Assembly (NCBI GenBank): GCA_000499405.2
Contig: HG738137.1
Location: forward strand, 5,270,001 to 5,334,000
Reading direction: 5' to 3'
Origin: Onchocerca volvulus
Taxonomy: Eukaryota > Nematoda > Chromadorea > Rhabditida > Onchocercidae
DNA: 64,000 bases
Part shown: piece after piece, positions 22,801 through 34,008 of the stretch
How the letters are laid out: each line of letters opens with the position of its first letter
How positions within the stretch are numbered: position 1 is the first letter of the stretch
Translations under genes and position numbers: made by a program
The notes under the pieces: generated by a model
What the model saw: the letters and a program-made list of their open reading frames with translations, nothing else
Told to the model about the DNA's origin: nothing
Databases searched by the model: none

Positions 22801-25800
22801 GAGTATACCATGGCAAATTCCATACCAGGATGGTAGGTTGCATCTTAGTTTTTATCCATTTCTGTTTATTTCTGAATATACAGTTAAATTATTATTTTAT
22901 TTCTTACTCATTGAAAGTACCAACTTTCGACTGACTTGCAGATGATCCACCTCTAGTTTCGACACCGAGTGGAAAAATAATGGAGTTACGCTGTGTTATT
23001 GCTATTATTAGGCATGGTGATCGGACTCCAAAGCAAAAAATGAAGGTAATATTGAATTGACTGTGTAAAATTTTTTGACATCTGAAGAATTGTTTGTAAT
23101 AAAGTGTGAATATTTTTCTTAACGTTACAAAAAGATTAACAATCATATCACCATTTTTTGTAATGCATTATTCTGCTACATATATCATTTTTGGATTATG
23201 GTCTTTATTGAAATCTTTAGAATGGAATGACTCCTCGTTCTGTAATTCTCTGATTATACCTTATATGAGCGTTCATTCATATGTTTATGATGAATCGTAG
23301 TACAAAATGAAACTATCTACTTCCTTCGTAATTGTTCTAACATTGATATTTATCAACAGATTGTTGTGACAGATCAGCGATTCTTCGACTTGTTCAAAAA
23401 ATATAATGGATTCAGTAAAAATGAAATCAAAATGAAACGACCGAACCAACTTATGGAAGTGCTAGAACTTGCTCGCGAAATTCTTCATGAACAACAAGTG
23501 AAAATTTTATTGGGTGATTTTACTAGCTTATTAATTTCACTTTTTTAAGTTGGTAAAAAATGCTCTTTTATTTTCAAGGTGCTTCGTAATGAATCGTTAA
23601 AAGAAATGGAGTCTTGTGAAGATAATGATGGTAGTTCCTCTAAACTTGAACGAGATCTGGAGCAGTGTGAAGAAGCGATCAAAAAGTGGGATCAAGTACG
23701 TACTGTTCTCGAAATGTAAGTATTTTTATATTTAAGGTTGCAACATATTGAAAATTTCGACTTTCGATATTGTCAATTTCTTGAAGGTACGGTCATTTTT
23801 CTGGTATCAATAGGAAAGTGCAGTTGAAATATTTGAAGCCGCGTGAAATCAAAAATTCTGATGATGAAGAAATGCATCAGCAGTCAGCACTTTTGCTTAT
23901 TCTGAAATGGGGTGGAGAATTGACCACTGCAGGTTACATTTTTTTTCCGGAGTGTCCAGTTGATATTACTTGGTTATGGTTTAAGGAAGCATTTAATTCA
24001 AGTTTTTTTTCAGGGAATTTACAAGCAGAAGCGCTTGGAAAATTATTTAGAACTTTATATCCTGGGATCCGTAGAGCTGATGGTAAAAGCTGTCCAGAGG
24101 ATACGCAAGGTATGTTTTTGAGTTCGAAATGGTTTAGAATTAAAGCTTTGAAAGTGAAATATTTTGCAGACTTTCGTTTTATTTCATTTTCTTTTCAAAG
24201 TTCGCTTTCCTTGCTAAAATTACAATTCAGGATTGGGATTTCTTCGTCTTCATAGTACCTACAGGCACGATTTGAAAATTTATGCATCTGATGAAGGACG
24301 TGTTCAGATGACTGCAGCTGCTTTTGCTAAGATATGTCATATTATGATTGTTTTTTTTTTTTTTTTTTTGTTTTTTTTTTTAACTGGAGCGAATCATAGT
24401 TTATATAATTTTGAGAAACGAACAGGTGGAAATTAGAGATTCCATGATAGCCATTTTTGATTTCGAAATCATATTACTGATGTTTTAGGGTCTTTTGGCA
24501 TTGGAAGGTGAACTTACACCAATTTTAATGCAGATGGTTAAGTCAGCAAACACTGATGGACTTTTGGACGATGATGTTAACGCTCGAGACTTTCAACAGG
24601 AACTGAAATGTTACCTTCATTCAGCACTACAGGTATTTTCTTTCTCTGAACTAATAGATTACAAATTTTAAAATAATAGGAGAAAATGATGCTCACTGAT
24701 GGCTTTGAAGGTAGATCGCGATTGGACAACTGAAGATTACGAAAATTTAAATCCATCAGGTATTCGTTCTCTAACGAATGCCATGGAATTTATCAAGAAT
24801 CCCCGAAAAATGTGCGAAGAAATTGCAAGCTATGTGCAGCAAATGGTGGAAATAATTCAATGGCATAAATGCAATAAATTAAGTTTGTTTCAGTTGATGT
24901 TTTGAAATATCTTATTCAAAAGTTTTTTGCAGTATTAATAAAATTTTTACTGAATATATATTATGCTTAATATGTGTTTCAAGATCGGTCCTTGTACTTG
25001 AATGAATCTTGGGACTTAGCAGAACGACGCTGGGCTAAGGAATTACAAGAATTCCGTCGAGTTAACAAAAATGGTGATGTGGAATTCGACATTTCCAAGA
25101 TCCCAGATATTTATGATAATATCAAATATGACATGGAACATAATCCGGAGTTATGTACCAATAATGAAAGTCAATTTGAAAGAATGTATTTGTGTGCAAA
25201 AAATATGGCAGATATTGTCGTTCCACAGGTTTCAAAATTTTTTTAGCTAATGCAGATTAAATTTAAACTCATGTTTGGTGATTATGACCAGATGTTTCTT
25301 ACATCGCTGAATATAGGTATTATGTTAATAAATTTCATCCATATTCTGCTGATGAAATTGATATGTCTGTAGTTGGTTAGCAAATTGTTAAGCTTTGCAT
25401 AGATTCCTGTTAAATTATTATTTCATTTCTTTTTCACTTACTATGCTATTCTTATCAATTCTTTTTCTGAACTTACCTGTCTTTTATTGATTTAGAACAG
25501 GAATGGTTTTCAAAAGCTCTTAAATTCAAATTTTTAATATTTGAAGCTTTTCCAGGAATATGGAATTAGTGAAAATAGCAAAGTAATCATCGGACAACAT
25601 GTATGTACTCCACTACTAAAAAAAATAAGGAGTGACCTTCATCATTGCGTCGAAAATCCAAATGAAGATGACACACAAACTCGTCTGGATCCAAGGTAAT
25701 TCATTTCGCATTCCCATCAGGACATTTAACTAATTAATTACTCTTCAAATTTTATTACATAAATTTACTTACATTTTAGAGCATCACAAGGAATAGCCAC

Positions 25801-28800
25801 GCCACTTCGACATGTTCGCACTCGCCTTTATTTTACGAGCGAGTCACATATACATACCCTAATGAATTTGATAAAATATGGCGGTCTATGCAAGGTTAGT
25901 TTTTCATTTTGTTTTAATTTTCTAAATGTGCATCAATAATTGCTTTTCATATAATAAATGTCGTATAATCATATGTCGTACAACTGCGACCAGTAATACT
26001 TTGAATCATACTATTCTTTAATTCTGTACTGTACATTGTTGGTTCTGTTTATTACAGTAACTAATGCTTTAGAAAATTATTAAAATATGAAAAATACGAA
26101 AATTATTAAGATACGAAAGTGATTAAAATACGAAATACGAAATTAAAATACGAAAATTTTATTGTGCTGTAGATTTGTAAATGCTGAGAAATTTAAATGG
26201 TTTAGTTGTCTTTTGTTTTTTTTTTTTTAAATTCTCGATAGTGTTAATTTCTTTTCCAAGTGTTGCATTTAGGTAGATGATAAGAAGTGGCAACGCGCTA
26301 TGCACTTTTTGTCATCAGTTACTGAATTTAATTATATGACACAAGTGGTTTTGATGGTATATGAAGATAGTCGAACAACAAGTACGAAGCAAGGCACTGA
26401 TCGCTTTCATATCGAATTATTGTTTTCACCTGGCCTTTATCCTTGCTTTTTAACTGAAAAGGAACGTATCTATGAAACGCGCTTCCCAAAGTCAGTTTTT
26501 TCTAATAATTGAATTTCAACTAATCGAAGCTTATTAACATTTGACAAAGCAATGATATTTCACTGTTTTCATGGGCAAAAACGTTTTATTTCTTCCATCT
26601 TCTCAAACTTGTGTGAAATATTTGATTCATCATTGATTTATCAGTAGCTGGCTTATTCGTTGTAATGTATCTATATTCAGTACTATAATTAAGTTAAGTG
26701 ACAATTACTTTTTAGCTAACTTTAGAAAGAATTTTAGTTTTTTTATCTTTTGAGGGAGTAGTGGGGAGGGAAAAAATAGGAAAACAAGCTTTGATGCAGG
26801 CATTTAATTAAGCAGGCGTCCACCAGAAGCTGTCACTGTGTGATCAATGACTGAAATTAGTGAACCTTTCCTTTCACCAAATTGAATTGAAAATAACTCA
26901 AGATTTCTCTTTACTGAAGCATCGATGAGCACGAAACTTTGTTGCTTGTAGGGTTTTGGCAATTCAAAAATATATTGATTGGTATTTAAATTTTTTAAAT
27001 TAATTTCTAAAGTGAATTTCTAAAGCTTGCTTAATTTACATGTTAATTTATAACGCAAAGAGAATTAATTTACAACATGTTAATTTTAATACAAAAAAAA
27101 TTTTTTTGATTCTGGATAACTGTGGAATAATTTATAACATGTCGCACAACACAAAGAGAATTGTTTACTACATATCACAATAGCACAAATTTTTCAGAAA
27201 TATGATCACTTTTTCAAGTTTCATCATCCTCATTTTCGGTTCGTTGTTATCTTCTTCTGTAGATTCTTCAAGCTCTTTTTCGGAAACTACAATAACTTCA
27301 TCAACATCTGATTTGGAATTCTACAACTTATGATCACACATTGCAAGACCACACAGTATTATAATAATACTTCAAAAATTGATTTTCTTTTGTAAATTAT
27401 GAAATAGATCGATCGTTTTGCAGCTGGACACGCATATTGTAGTTAATTTTAAATTTTTACGTATCGCCACAAAGATTAACGTAAAATAGATTAGGATAAA
27501 AGTGGGTAATATGCAAAATTTTTATTATCATTCGATAGTTATAAATTTTATCAATTCTGAATGGATCGTTCTATTAAACAATTATCAAATTTATTATTGT
27601 TTCAAATCTTGAATCTCCGGAATTTCTCAATCTATTGCTTTGAAATTTGAAATGAAATTGCATTTGAACAGTCGTGTTCTTCCATATGCGTATTTTGGAG
27701 ACCCATGCAGAGTACGATAGAAAATATGCGTTTTTTTTATAAGCCTTTCGTATTACGAGCAAGATTCAGGAAAAAAGATAGAAGATATCAGTTCTAGATC
27801 AATTACAATATCGAGAAGTAATGGAGGCATGAAGAATAATAATTGAAAAATAATATACACCTGTAATTATGCTCAACAATAATCTTTCATAAGATGTGGT
27901 AGGAAAGAGTTTGTCGGATACAGCAGAGGTCATGGAGAAAATGATGATGGGATGACCTAAGCAGGGGTCCATTGTACTGCTTTTACCTATATCCCATCTT
28001 CACTTGTTTCTGTTCATTTGGGATTGAACTGTTGCGCATTTTTTAAGTTTTTTACGTATTTTTTAGTACTGAGATCTACATATAAACTAAATGAGCGATT
28101 TCACTCAAAATTTTGTGATGGAAATGTTTCACACTTCAAATTCTTGGAATTACTTATTAGAGGACAAGCCTTTCAATGATTATTAATTTCTCCAATGCTG
28201 AAGAAGCATAGCGAGTTTCTGAGAAATGAATTATTATTTACTTTTTTTCTGATGTTCCTAAATTGAATTTTTGTTGCATTATCTATATTAAATGTTGTAA
28301 TATATATTTATGGTTGATAGATCAAAACCTTATTCACAAGTTGCATCATTTGTTATCACTTTCAAAATATATCAAGTTTTATATTAGATATAACGATTAC
28401 GATCATTTGATGTAATTGATTACATTCATTTTATTTTGTACTGATACGTTTAAACTTAGTCATAGATTTATGCTTTTATTTTCAGCTCAAACAATAAGCA
28501 ATCCTCTGGAACAATGGGAACAAAATCGAAGCTTTCAGTTCGAAATTGTGCAACTTCAACTGCTTCGTTATCATCAATGGGGATTGTCGGTGGTGAGATG
28601 GTACAGTCTATTTACTTCTGCTTTAGTAGATTTTCAAATTTTTAACGCTAGTCATCTTGATCGTATGTATATTGCATTCTAATTTCAATTTCTGTACAAT
28701 CAGATAAGAGGCAAAAATTTTATTTTAAAAACAAAAAAACAAAAAAAAAAGTCAATAAAGAAATCAATCAAATCAAAAATCAAAAGTATAAATAAAACTC

Positions 28801-31162
28801 TTCATATAAATAGAACTTTGATATACAGGAAACTCCAGTGCCCATATCAAGCAATTTACCTCTCGTCCTTCTTATTACTTATCAGTATCACGACAAAAAA
28901 TAATGCAATTTGAGCTTTTATTTTCAATACTAGCCATAAGACAATAACATTTAAGGAAAAAACAAAACGAAAACGGAATTCATAATATATTTATTTTTAT
29001 GTTTTATTGCAGGTCATAACCGACTCGGGGAATTCGTTATTTCCGGGAACTCTAACCAACAGCGGTACTGACGGGAGCCGTTCAGGAAGCAGTTCATCCA
29101 GCAGCCTTAATAATCTTACTGTTGGCAAAGCCTCCGCACAAGCTTTAGCACTTACCAAAAAACGTTTAGAATTAAACGATTCAGAAGATGATTTAAATGA
29201 TGAAAGTGTCAATTTGGTTGCACTTGACGAAGTTGCTTCTGGACAGTACAGTGAGCTTTATGTTCCTTTCATTTTTTGATGCACGTAATGAATAATTAAA
29301 TGGAGAAATACATTTTTATCTCTTAACTTTATTAAACTGATTGTAGATTACACGGGATGTTTATAACTGTTTTTTTTTAAAAAAACTTGTATGATCAGAA
29401 AAATTATGTGTTCTGGGAAGCTAGAAAGCATGTTACACTGAAATTTGATCTGGATGGTGATCAATTTTTAAATGAAGTAAATTGTGTAGTGCTTGAAATT
29501 TTTCTCCATTTATTTTGTTAGCAACGGATGAACTGGCTCGACATAGCCCTGGGAGTTTACATCATAGCCGGCGGCGTGTTGCAACAAACAGTGAAACTGG
29601 AACAGACTCTCGAAGTTTCGCTGGAAGTTGCTCATCAATAAGCGACTTGGACATGGAGGCATCTGTGCATGGTACTACTACAACGGAAAGCCATCTTATT
29701 GGTTTGATGAAATCGATGAGTGATATATCCTGCAAGAAACCAGTGGTGGAGATCAATTGGGATCCAGATGATCCTGCATTTGTAACTACGGAAGTTAGTG
29801 TTGACTCCAGAAATGGACGCATCTCTCCCGGTTCAGCATGTAAGTAATAATCGATTACTGTATTTAGAGAAGGCGATTTATTAACCTTGATTAAATGGCT
29901 GAGTGGTCGGAGTGCTGAAGAAATTGCTGCGTAGGCTATGTTCGATTCCGAACAAGGTGGGCGGTGATTTGATTCCAACGCTTGAACTGATATAATAATT
30001 CTGATGCTGCATTATTATATGAGCCCACTATTCAGTTTTAAAGAATTCCACATGCAATTTTAGGAAAATTTGTTGAGAAGTTTTTTAAAAGCTTTTACTT
30101 TAGCACGTCGATCGAGATTTCCTTATTGCTTCAAGCATCATACAGTCAGTTTCTTAACAGGTTTGTCTTTTACTTTTTCTAGTACTATTTCATTCATTCT
30201 TATCAACTTTGGACTTTTAATTACCATCGTTTGGAAATGATCTATTTAGAGTTGGATAACCGTTTAATTAGTACAGATGTACTTTTTGGTAAATCGAATG
30301 ATTCAGCACGCCGAAGATTATCCAATAGTAAGTCTTTTGTTTTCGAATTAGTATTTTATAATTTCCTTTTAAATGCTTCCTTCACTTTGCATATTTACTG
30401 AATTTCTGTTATGATCTTATTAATCACTATTGTGTCTTAATCCTTTATAGTCTGAAAAAGCTTGGTATACGACCATTTTGAATTTTGTTCAGACTAGATT
30501 TAATCCCATTTTCCTAGCAGGTCCAGCAGTTCTGTCTACTGCAGTAATCGCACGATCATCTAGTGCTCCGCGATTACAAACTTACAAGGCAGAAGATGAG
30601 ATATCTGTGGGTGGTAAGTGTTTTTCGTTCTTCATTGTTATCTTCATTCCATAATTTCAGTGAATCTGGATGAAGCCTTTATTATTTCAGAAATTCGTCG
30701 TTTTTGGCCTCCACTACGTTCATTGGAAACATTACACGACAATATACGTTTTAGCCAGTTGGATTCTTTCCTTGAGCGATTGATGAAAATTCGAACACCG
30801 ATCCCTTCGCCACCAAAAACACCTATCTCTACAAATCGAAGTAAGATTTGCTTTTTTGCTCTTTGTTCGCCACTCATGAGGGCGATGTTGTGTTATTGGA
30901 ACAGATATCGATTATACAATAAATTTGCTCCTTACTTTTTTCTTTTCTATAAATTATCCATATCTCAATAAACCTCATTGCAAATTATCTATAAAACTGA
31001 AATTGAATTTCTGAAATGATTTGTTGTGTTTTAAGTAAATTTGGACTTCACCTTTCCAAGGAAAAGTTTTAAAGAAACTGAAATTGAATTTTTGCAGTGA
31101 CATCGGTGGTTGCAGCGGAGTTGTCCGATACGGCAAAAAAATTAGAACGAATAGGTTATTGA
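19839..31162 (+). CDS. Inositol hexakisphosphate / diphosphoinositol-pentakisphosphate kinase (PPIP5K, VIP1)
   Basis: Makes inositol pyrophosphates from InsP6/5-InsP7 in the cytosol. 28 exons summing to 1291 aa: 19839-19877, 20410-20496, 20673-20855, 21073-21166, 21285-21436, 22182-22283, 22376-22537, 22646-22832, 22942-23045, 23360-23497, 23579-23715, 23787-23932, 24014-24109, 24231-24331, 24489-24632, 24711-24882, 24984-25228, 25556-25695, 25780-25894, 26273-26490, 28486-28600, 29013-29250, 29522-29839, 30104-30160, 30250-30327, 30521-30613, 30691-30840, 31098-31162. The N-terminal ATP-grasp kinase contains [19 protein letters not shown] and [20 protein letters not shown]. The histidine-phosphatase-like domain contains [12 protein letters not shown] (359-370) and TSESHIHTL (829-837). 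The C-terminal tail is short but keeps SSSAPRLQ and RSLETLHDN. The exon-14 donor is AT, not GT; the exon-4 donor may be GC. Corresponds to C. elegans F46F11.1 by memory. Confidence 0.93.
26080..26160 (+). repeat. Degenerate ATACGAAA-type repeat in PPIP5K intron 19
   Basis: Irregular repeats of TACGAAA/ATTAAAATACGAAA run through this stretch. AT-rich simple-sequence expansion inside an intron; no function suggested. Confidence 0.5.
26807..26980 (-). pseudogene. Bacterial-type MutS fragment (probable nuclear Wolbachia transfer)
   Basis: Read on the minus strand, about 54 uninterrupted codons match the clamp-to-core junction of DNA mismatch repair protein Mut[16 protein letters not shown], then [18 protein letters not shown] and RLL, ending at a stop (26804-26806). 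The pattern (L/I)DA..RRNLEL..., GSL(L)..(L/I)D.T.TA.G.RLL is the bacterial MutS1 signature; eukaryotic MSH2, MSH4, MSH5 and MSH6 differ there. A complete MutS is over 800 aa, so this is a fragment with neither start nor ATPase domain. It lies antisense in intron 20 of PPIP5K. In filarial worms such fragments commonly derive from the Wolbachia endosymbiont. That source is inference; the MutS match is read directly. Confidence 0.65.
27187..27325 (-). other. Antisense acidic open stretch beside the MutS relic
   Basis: Minus-strand frame of about 45 codons rich in Glu/Asp/Ser (for example [20 protein letters not shown]), ending at TAG, open again upstream of an internal stop. It looks protein-coding in composition and lies about 200 bp upstream of the MutS fragment on the same strand. 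I do not recognise it. It may be another piece of transferred bacterial DNA, a pseudogene exon, or chance. Confidence 0.25.
29887..29965 (+). repeat. tRNA-like A and B box, degenerate (possible SINE or tRNA relic)
   Basis: TGGCTGAGTGG at 29896-29906 fits the RNA polymerase III A box and GTTCGATTCC at 29940-29949 fits the B box, with natural spacing. T-stem and acceptor-stem pairing are not found, so this is not a working tRNA gene; it is more likely a tRNA relic or the head of a tRNA-derived SINE. It lies in PPIP5K intron 23. Confidence 0.45.
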
Positions 31163-31192
31163 AGTCAACTATATTAAATTTAGAATTCCTTG

Positions 31193-31198
31193 AATAAA
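31193..31198 (+). terminator. AATAAA poly(A) signal of PPIP5K
   Basis: AATAAA 30 nt after the stop codon, inside an A-rich run. Implies a very short 3' UTR. Confidence 0.5.
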
Positions 31199-34008
31199 AA
31201 AATTTCGAATACTTTTCTCGTCTGGTAGATCTCATCGCTATCAATGAAAATTATATGCATAAGTTCATCTCGTGAATATTGAAATTTCGCTTTATATCAA
31301 GGTTTCCTAACTAAATTTATTGAAAATAAACTTTTCTAATTTACTAACGTCATTTTCTTCTTTTTTTAACGTTATTTATTGAAAGCAGATTTTCCTAATT
31401 TATTGAAATCTTCTCTCAGTACACTATTTCAGAATACTTCCAGTTGAATTTTTCGAGATTTTAATCTATTCGCAGAATTTTTGATTTTATTGAGTAAAGT
31501 CTTTAGGAAGTAAATAAAGACACCTGATCATGATCTTTGTTTGAAAACTTTCCAATTTTTTTCGTTTTTTTGCGTGTATTTCTTTCATTTACAAGTTCTT
31601 CGTAGAACTTTCAGTTGGAAATGTTAGGAAAATATGTTAGTCGAAGCCAACATATATCCATAATGTGGTGCAGGATTTGGAGACTCTTTTCTACATAACT
31701 TTAGATCACAAAGAATATGTTAATCCCTAATTTAGGATATCTAATTTATGATATAAGTAATCGATGTAAATATGATCCTTGGAAGTTTTACTAGCTGGTT
31801 TACGAATTATAGTTCTGCTAAGCACTTTCGAATTATAGTTCTGCGAATTATAGTTCTGCTAAGCACTTTCTATTATTAAATACTACCTTTGTGTTTCCCT
31901 TACATTAGCTATTTTTATTTTCTTTTGCATATTTAGCGACTGTTTTTTCCTTATTTCTTTTTTTTCCAAGAAATAAAGGAGTTTCATTTCTAATGCTTTC
32001 CTTATGAATAATTATTTAGAAATATATTTCAACATTTTCATAATATTCGTATGATTTTAATGATTTTTTCATATTGCATCATGTTTGATTTTTGCAACAT
32101 CTTTATATGCAAATTAATAGTTTTGCCCATAAACTGCAAAGCGAATGTCAGAATGAATATCCCACTACTGTTATGTTTGATGAAGGTGCTAATTTATATT
32201 CACATTTCATTATGATTTGATAAGCGTGCAGTGACAAATAAAGAACTTGATTAAAAACCACGACGAGAAAACAAAGTTATTAGAAGACGAACAACACATT
32301 TCTGGAAAACATAAAATTAGAAGCTAAATATTATTCCTGTTTTTTTAAATCTAAGCTCAAAATAATGGACCATTATTAGTATATTTCATTTATACAGTAA
32401 GGTAGAGAACCTCATGTTGATCTCTACTGAACATAGTAGCATAACAGCAACAAATATATGCTGCCTGCAATCAAGAGATAAACCAAGAATCGTTTAAAAA
32501 CTAGTGAAATTTTCTATTGAAGCGTGGTTTTTCCATAAGCTCATTTGATTTGCTGAAAAAAAAAGAGTCCAAAATTACATATTCTTGATGGATTAAAACT
32601 GATATGAGAAATTTTTTCAGTTTTCGAAATCTCATATTCATATGTTTTGCCCATGTTTATCATCCACCAAAAAAAATCTTGTAACCAGTTACCGGTATCA
32701 AGAAAAAAAGCTAAAATGCTAAAACAGGTAAAGGAATCAGGAATTGGCTAAAATATCATGGCCCTAGAGCCACAAAGATTCTCTATATTATTTTTTTTTT
32801 TTTTTTAAATATTTTGCTTTTTTTTCGATTAGGCAAGACTGCTTTTAATAGTTGCTGGAACTAGTGAAGTTCAAGATTTGGAAATTCAAATCAGTAATAA
32901 GTCAATTAATTTCCATCTTTGTTTAGAAAATTAGGATTTCAGAACTAAGCAGAAATGCACAAAATTGCCGTGGCAGATGGGAATTCCCATTGAGTATGAT
33001 GGAAACGATGCATAATGCATGCATCTGATAAACTGATAAGAAAGAACAATATTATTATTTAATCTTATCGCTTCTCTTCATATTACTCGATCAAGAAGAT
33101 ATTTTTGGTGCGATTAATAACGCATGCATAAGAGATTTTTAGCCTTATCAAAAAATGTTGATAATGTCACGAATGGGATTCCTCAATGCAAATCGTGAAA
33201 TTATATCATAAACTGAAAGAGATATTAGCAGCTTCCGGTTTTTTTCTGTTTATTAATTTAGTAGCGGCCGTGTGAAAAGAGATTCTCTTACGTTTGGTGA
33301 TGTGAAAAGTATGCTATTAGCTAAGAATATTACAAATAAAGTATTTGAAAAAAAGCTCCAGAAAATTAGATGGACCAACCGGAAACTCGGATGACTGATA
33401 TGGCAGCAGGTAATGTACCCGAACTCAAAGCAAATATGGAGGACCAACGCTTCAGATACTTCAATGCCACATATGTTTCAATCATTCTTTATATGTACAG
33501 ATCTAAAAAAGTTGAGGACGGAATTACATTCAGAAAAAGATCATTAACTGTTATCAAGACTATGTTATTGACCTTATATGTAATGAACTTTTTTTTTTTT
33601 TCCTCAGTATTAAAAGTTACTGTTTATTAGTTTCATTTAAAAAATTCTTTCAAACTCTGAATTTCTAAAATTTTATACCAAACAAAAGAAATGCTTCTTA
33701 AAAAAACCAGCGATCACTGTTGTGATAAATAATACATGATCCATCCAACATTAGGCTGATTTCTGATTTTAAACTATCTTTGGAATCTATTTATTTTAGA
33801 ATTAAACCATGGCCTCAACAAGTTTGTTTCTCAGTATTTTAGCTGGTAACAATATCTTATCAAAATTGCCTTGAAATATATTGACAAAATTTCTGCTTTA
33901 ACGTTGATTTTTTCCCAAATGACTTCTGATATCCACACATCCTGGAATTCAGAAAATTCTGTAAAATTTTTTAGGAAAAATAAAACTTTTCAGTATCCTT
34001 TTTTCTAG
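31199..34008. other. Mostly non-coding; possible 5' exons of the next gene
   Basis: No complete gene is seen. Coding-like patches that may be exons of the coiled-coil gene downstream include about 32232-32320 (Lys/Glu-rich), 33267-33340 (RVKRDSLTFGDVKSMLLAKN) after a TTTAG acceptor-like site, and 33370-33409 (MDQPETRMTDMAA) followed by GTAATG. They could not be joined in one frame by hand. Confidence 0.35.
31803..31870 (+). repeat. 41-bp tandem duplication
   Basis: CGAATTATAGTTCTGCTAAG with CACTTTC occurs at 31803 and 31844, with a partial copy (CGAATTATAGTTCTG) at 31829 between them. Intergenic; no role evident. Confidence 0.75.

Larger units (their letters stand above)
26491..28485. other. 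PPIP5K intron 20 (about 2 kb)
   Basis: The longest intron of the gene. It holds the antisense MutS relic, an antisense acidic open stretch, a diverged repeat near 27590-27670 that resembles 12405-12475, and sense-strand coding-like patches near 27780-27840 and 27900-27960 that could be unused or alternative exons. Confidence 0.6.

Noticed and set aside
29887..29965. A functional tRNA gene
   Set aside because: A and B boxes are present, but the T-stem and acceptor stem do not pair and no anticodon stem-loop could be drawn.
29562..29978. 138-codon minus-strand frame overlapping PPIP5K exon 23
   Set aside because: It is antisense to a conserved exon, and its N-terminal part is the reverse of a tRNA-like sequence, a common source of false proteins.
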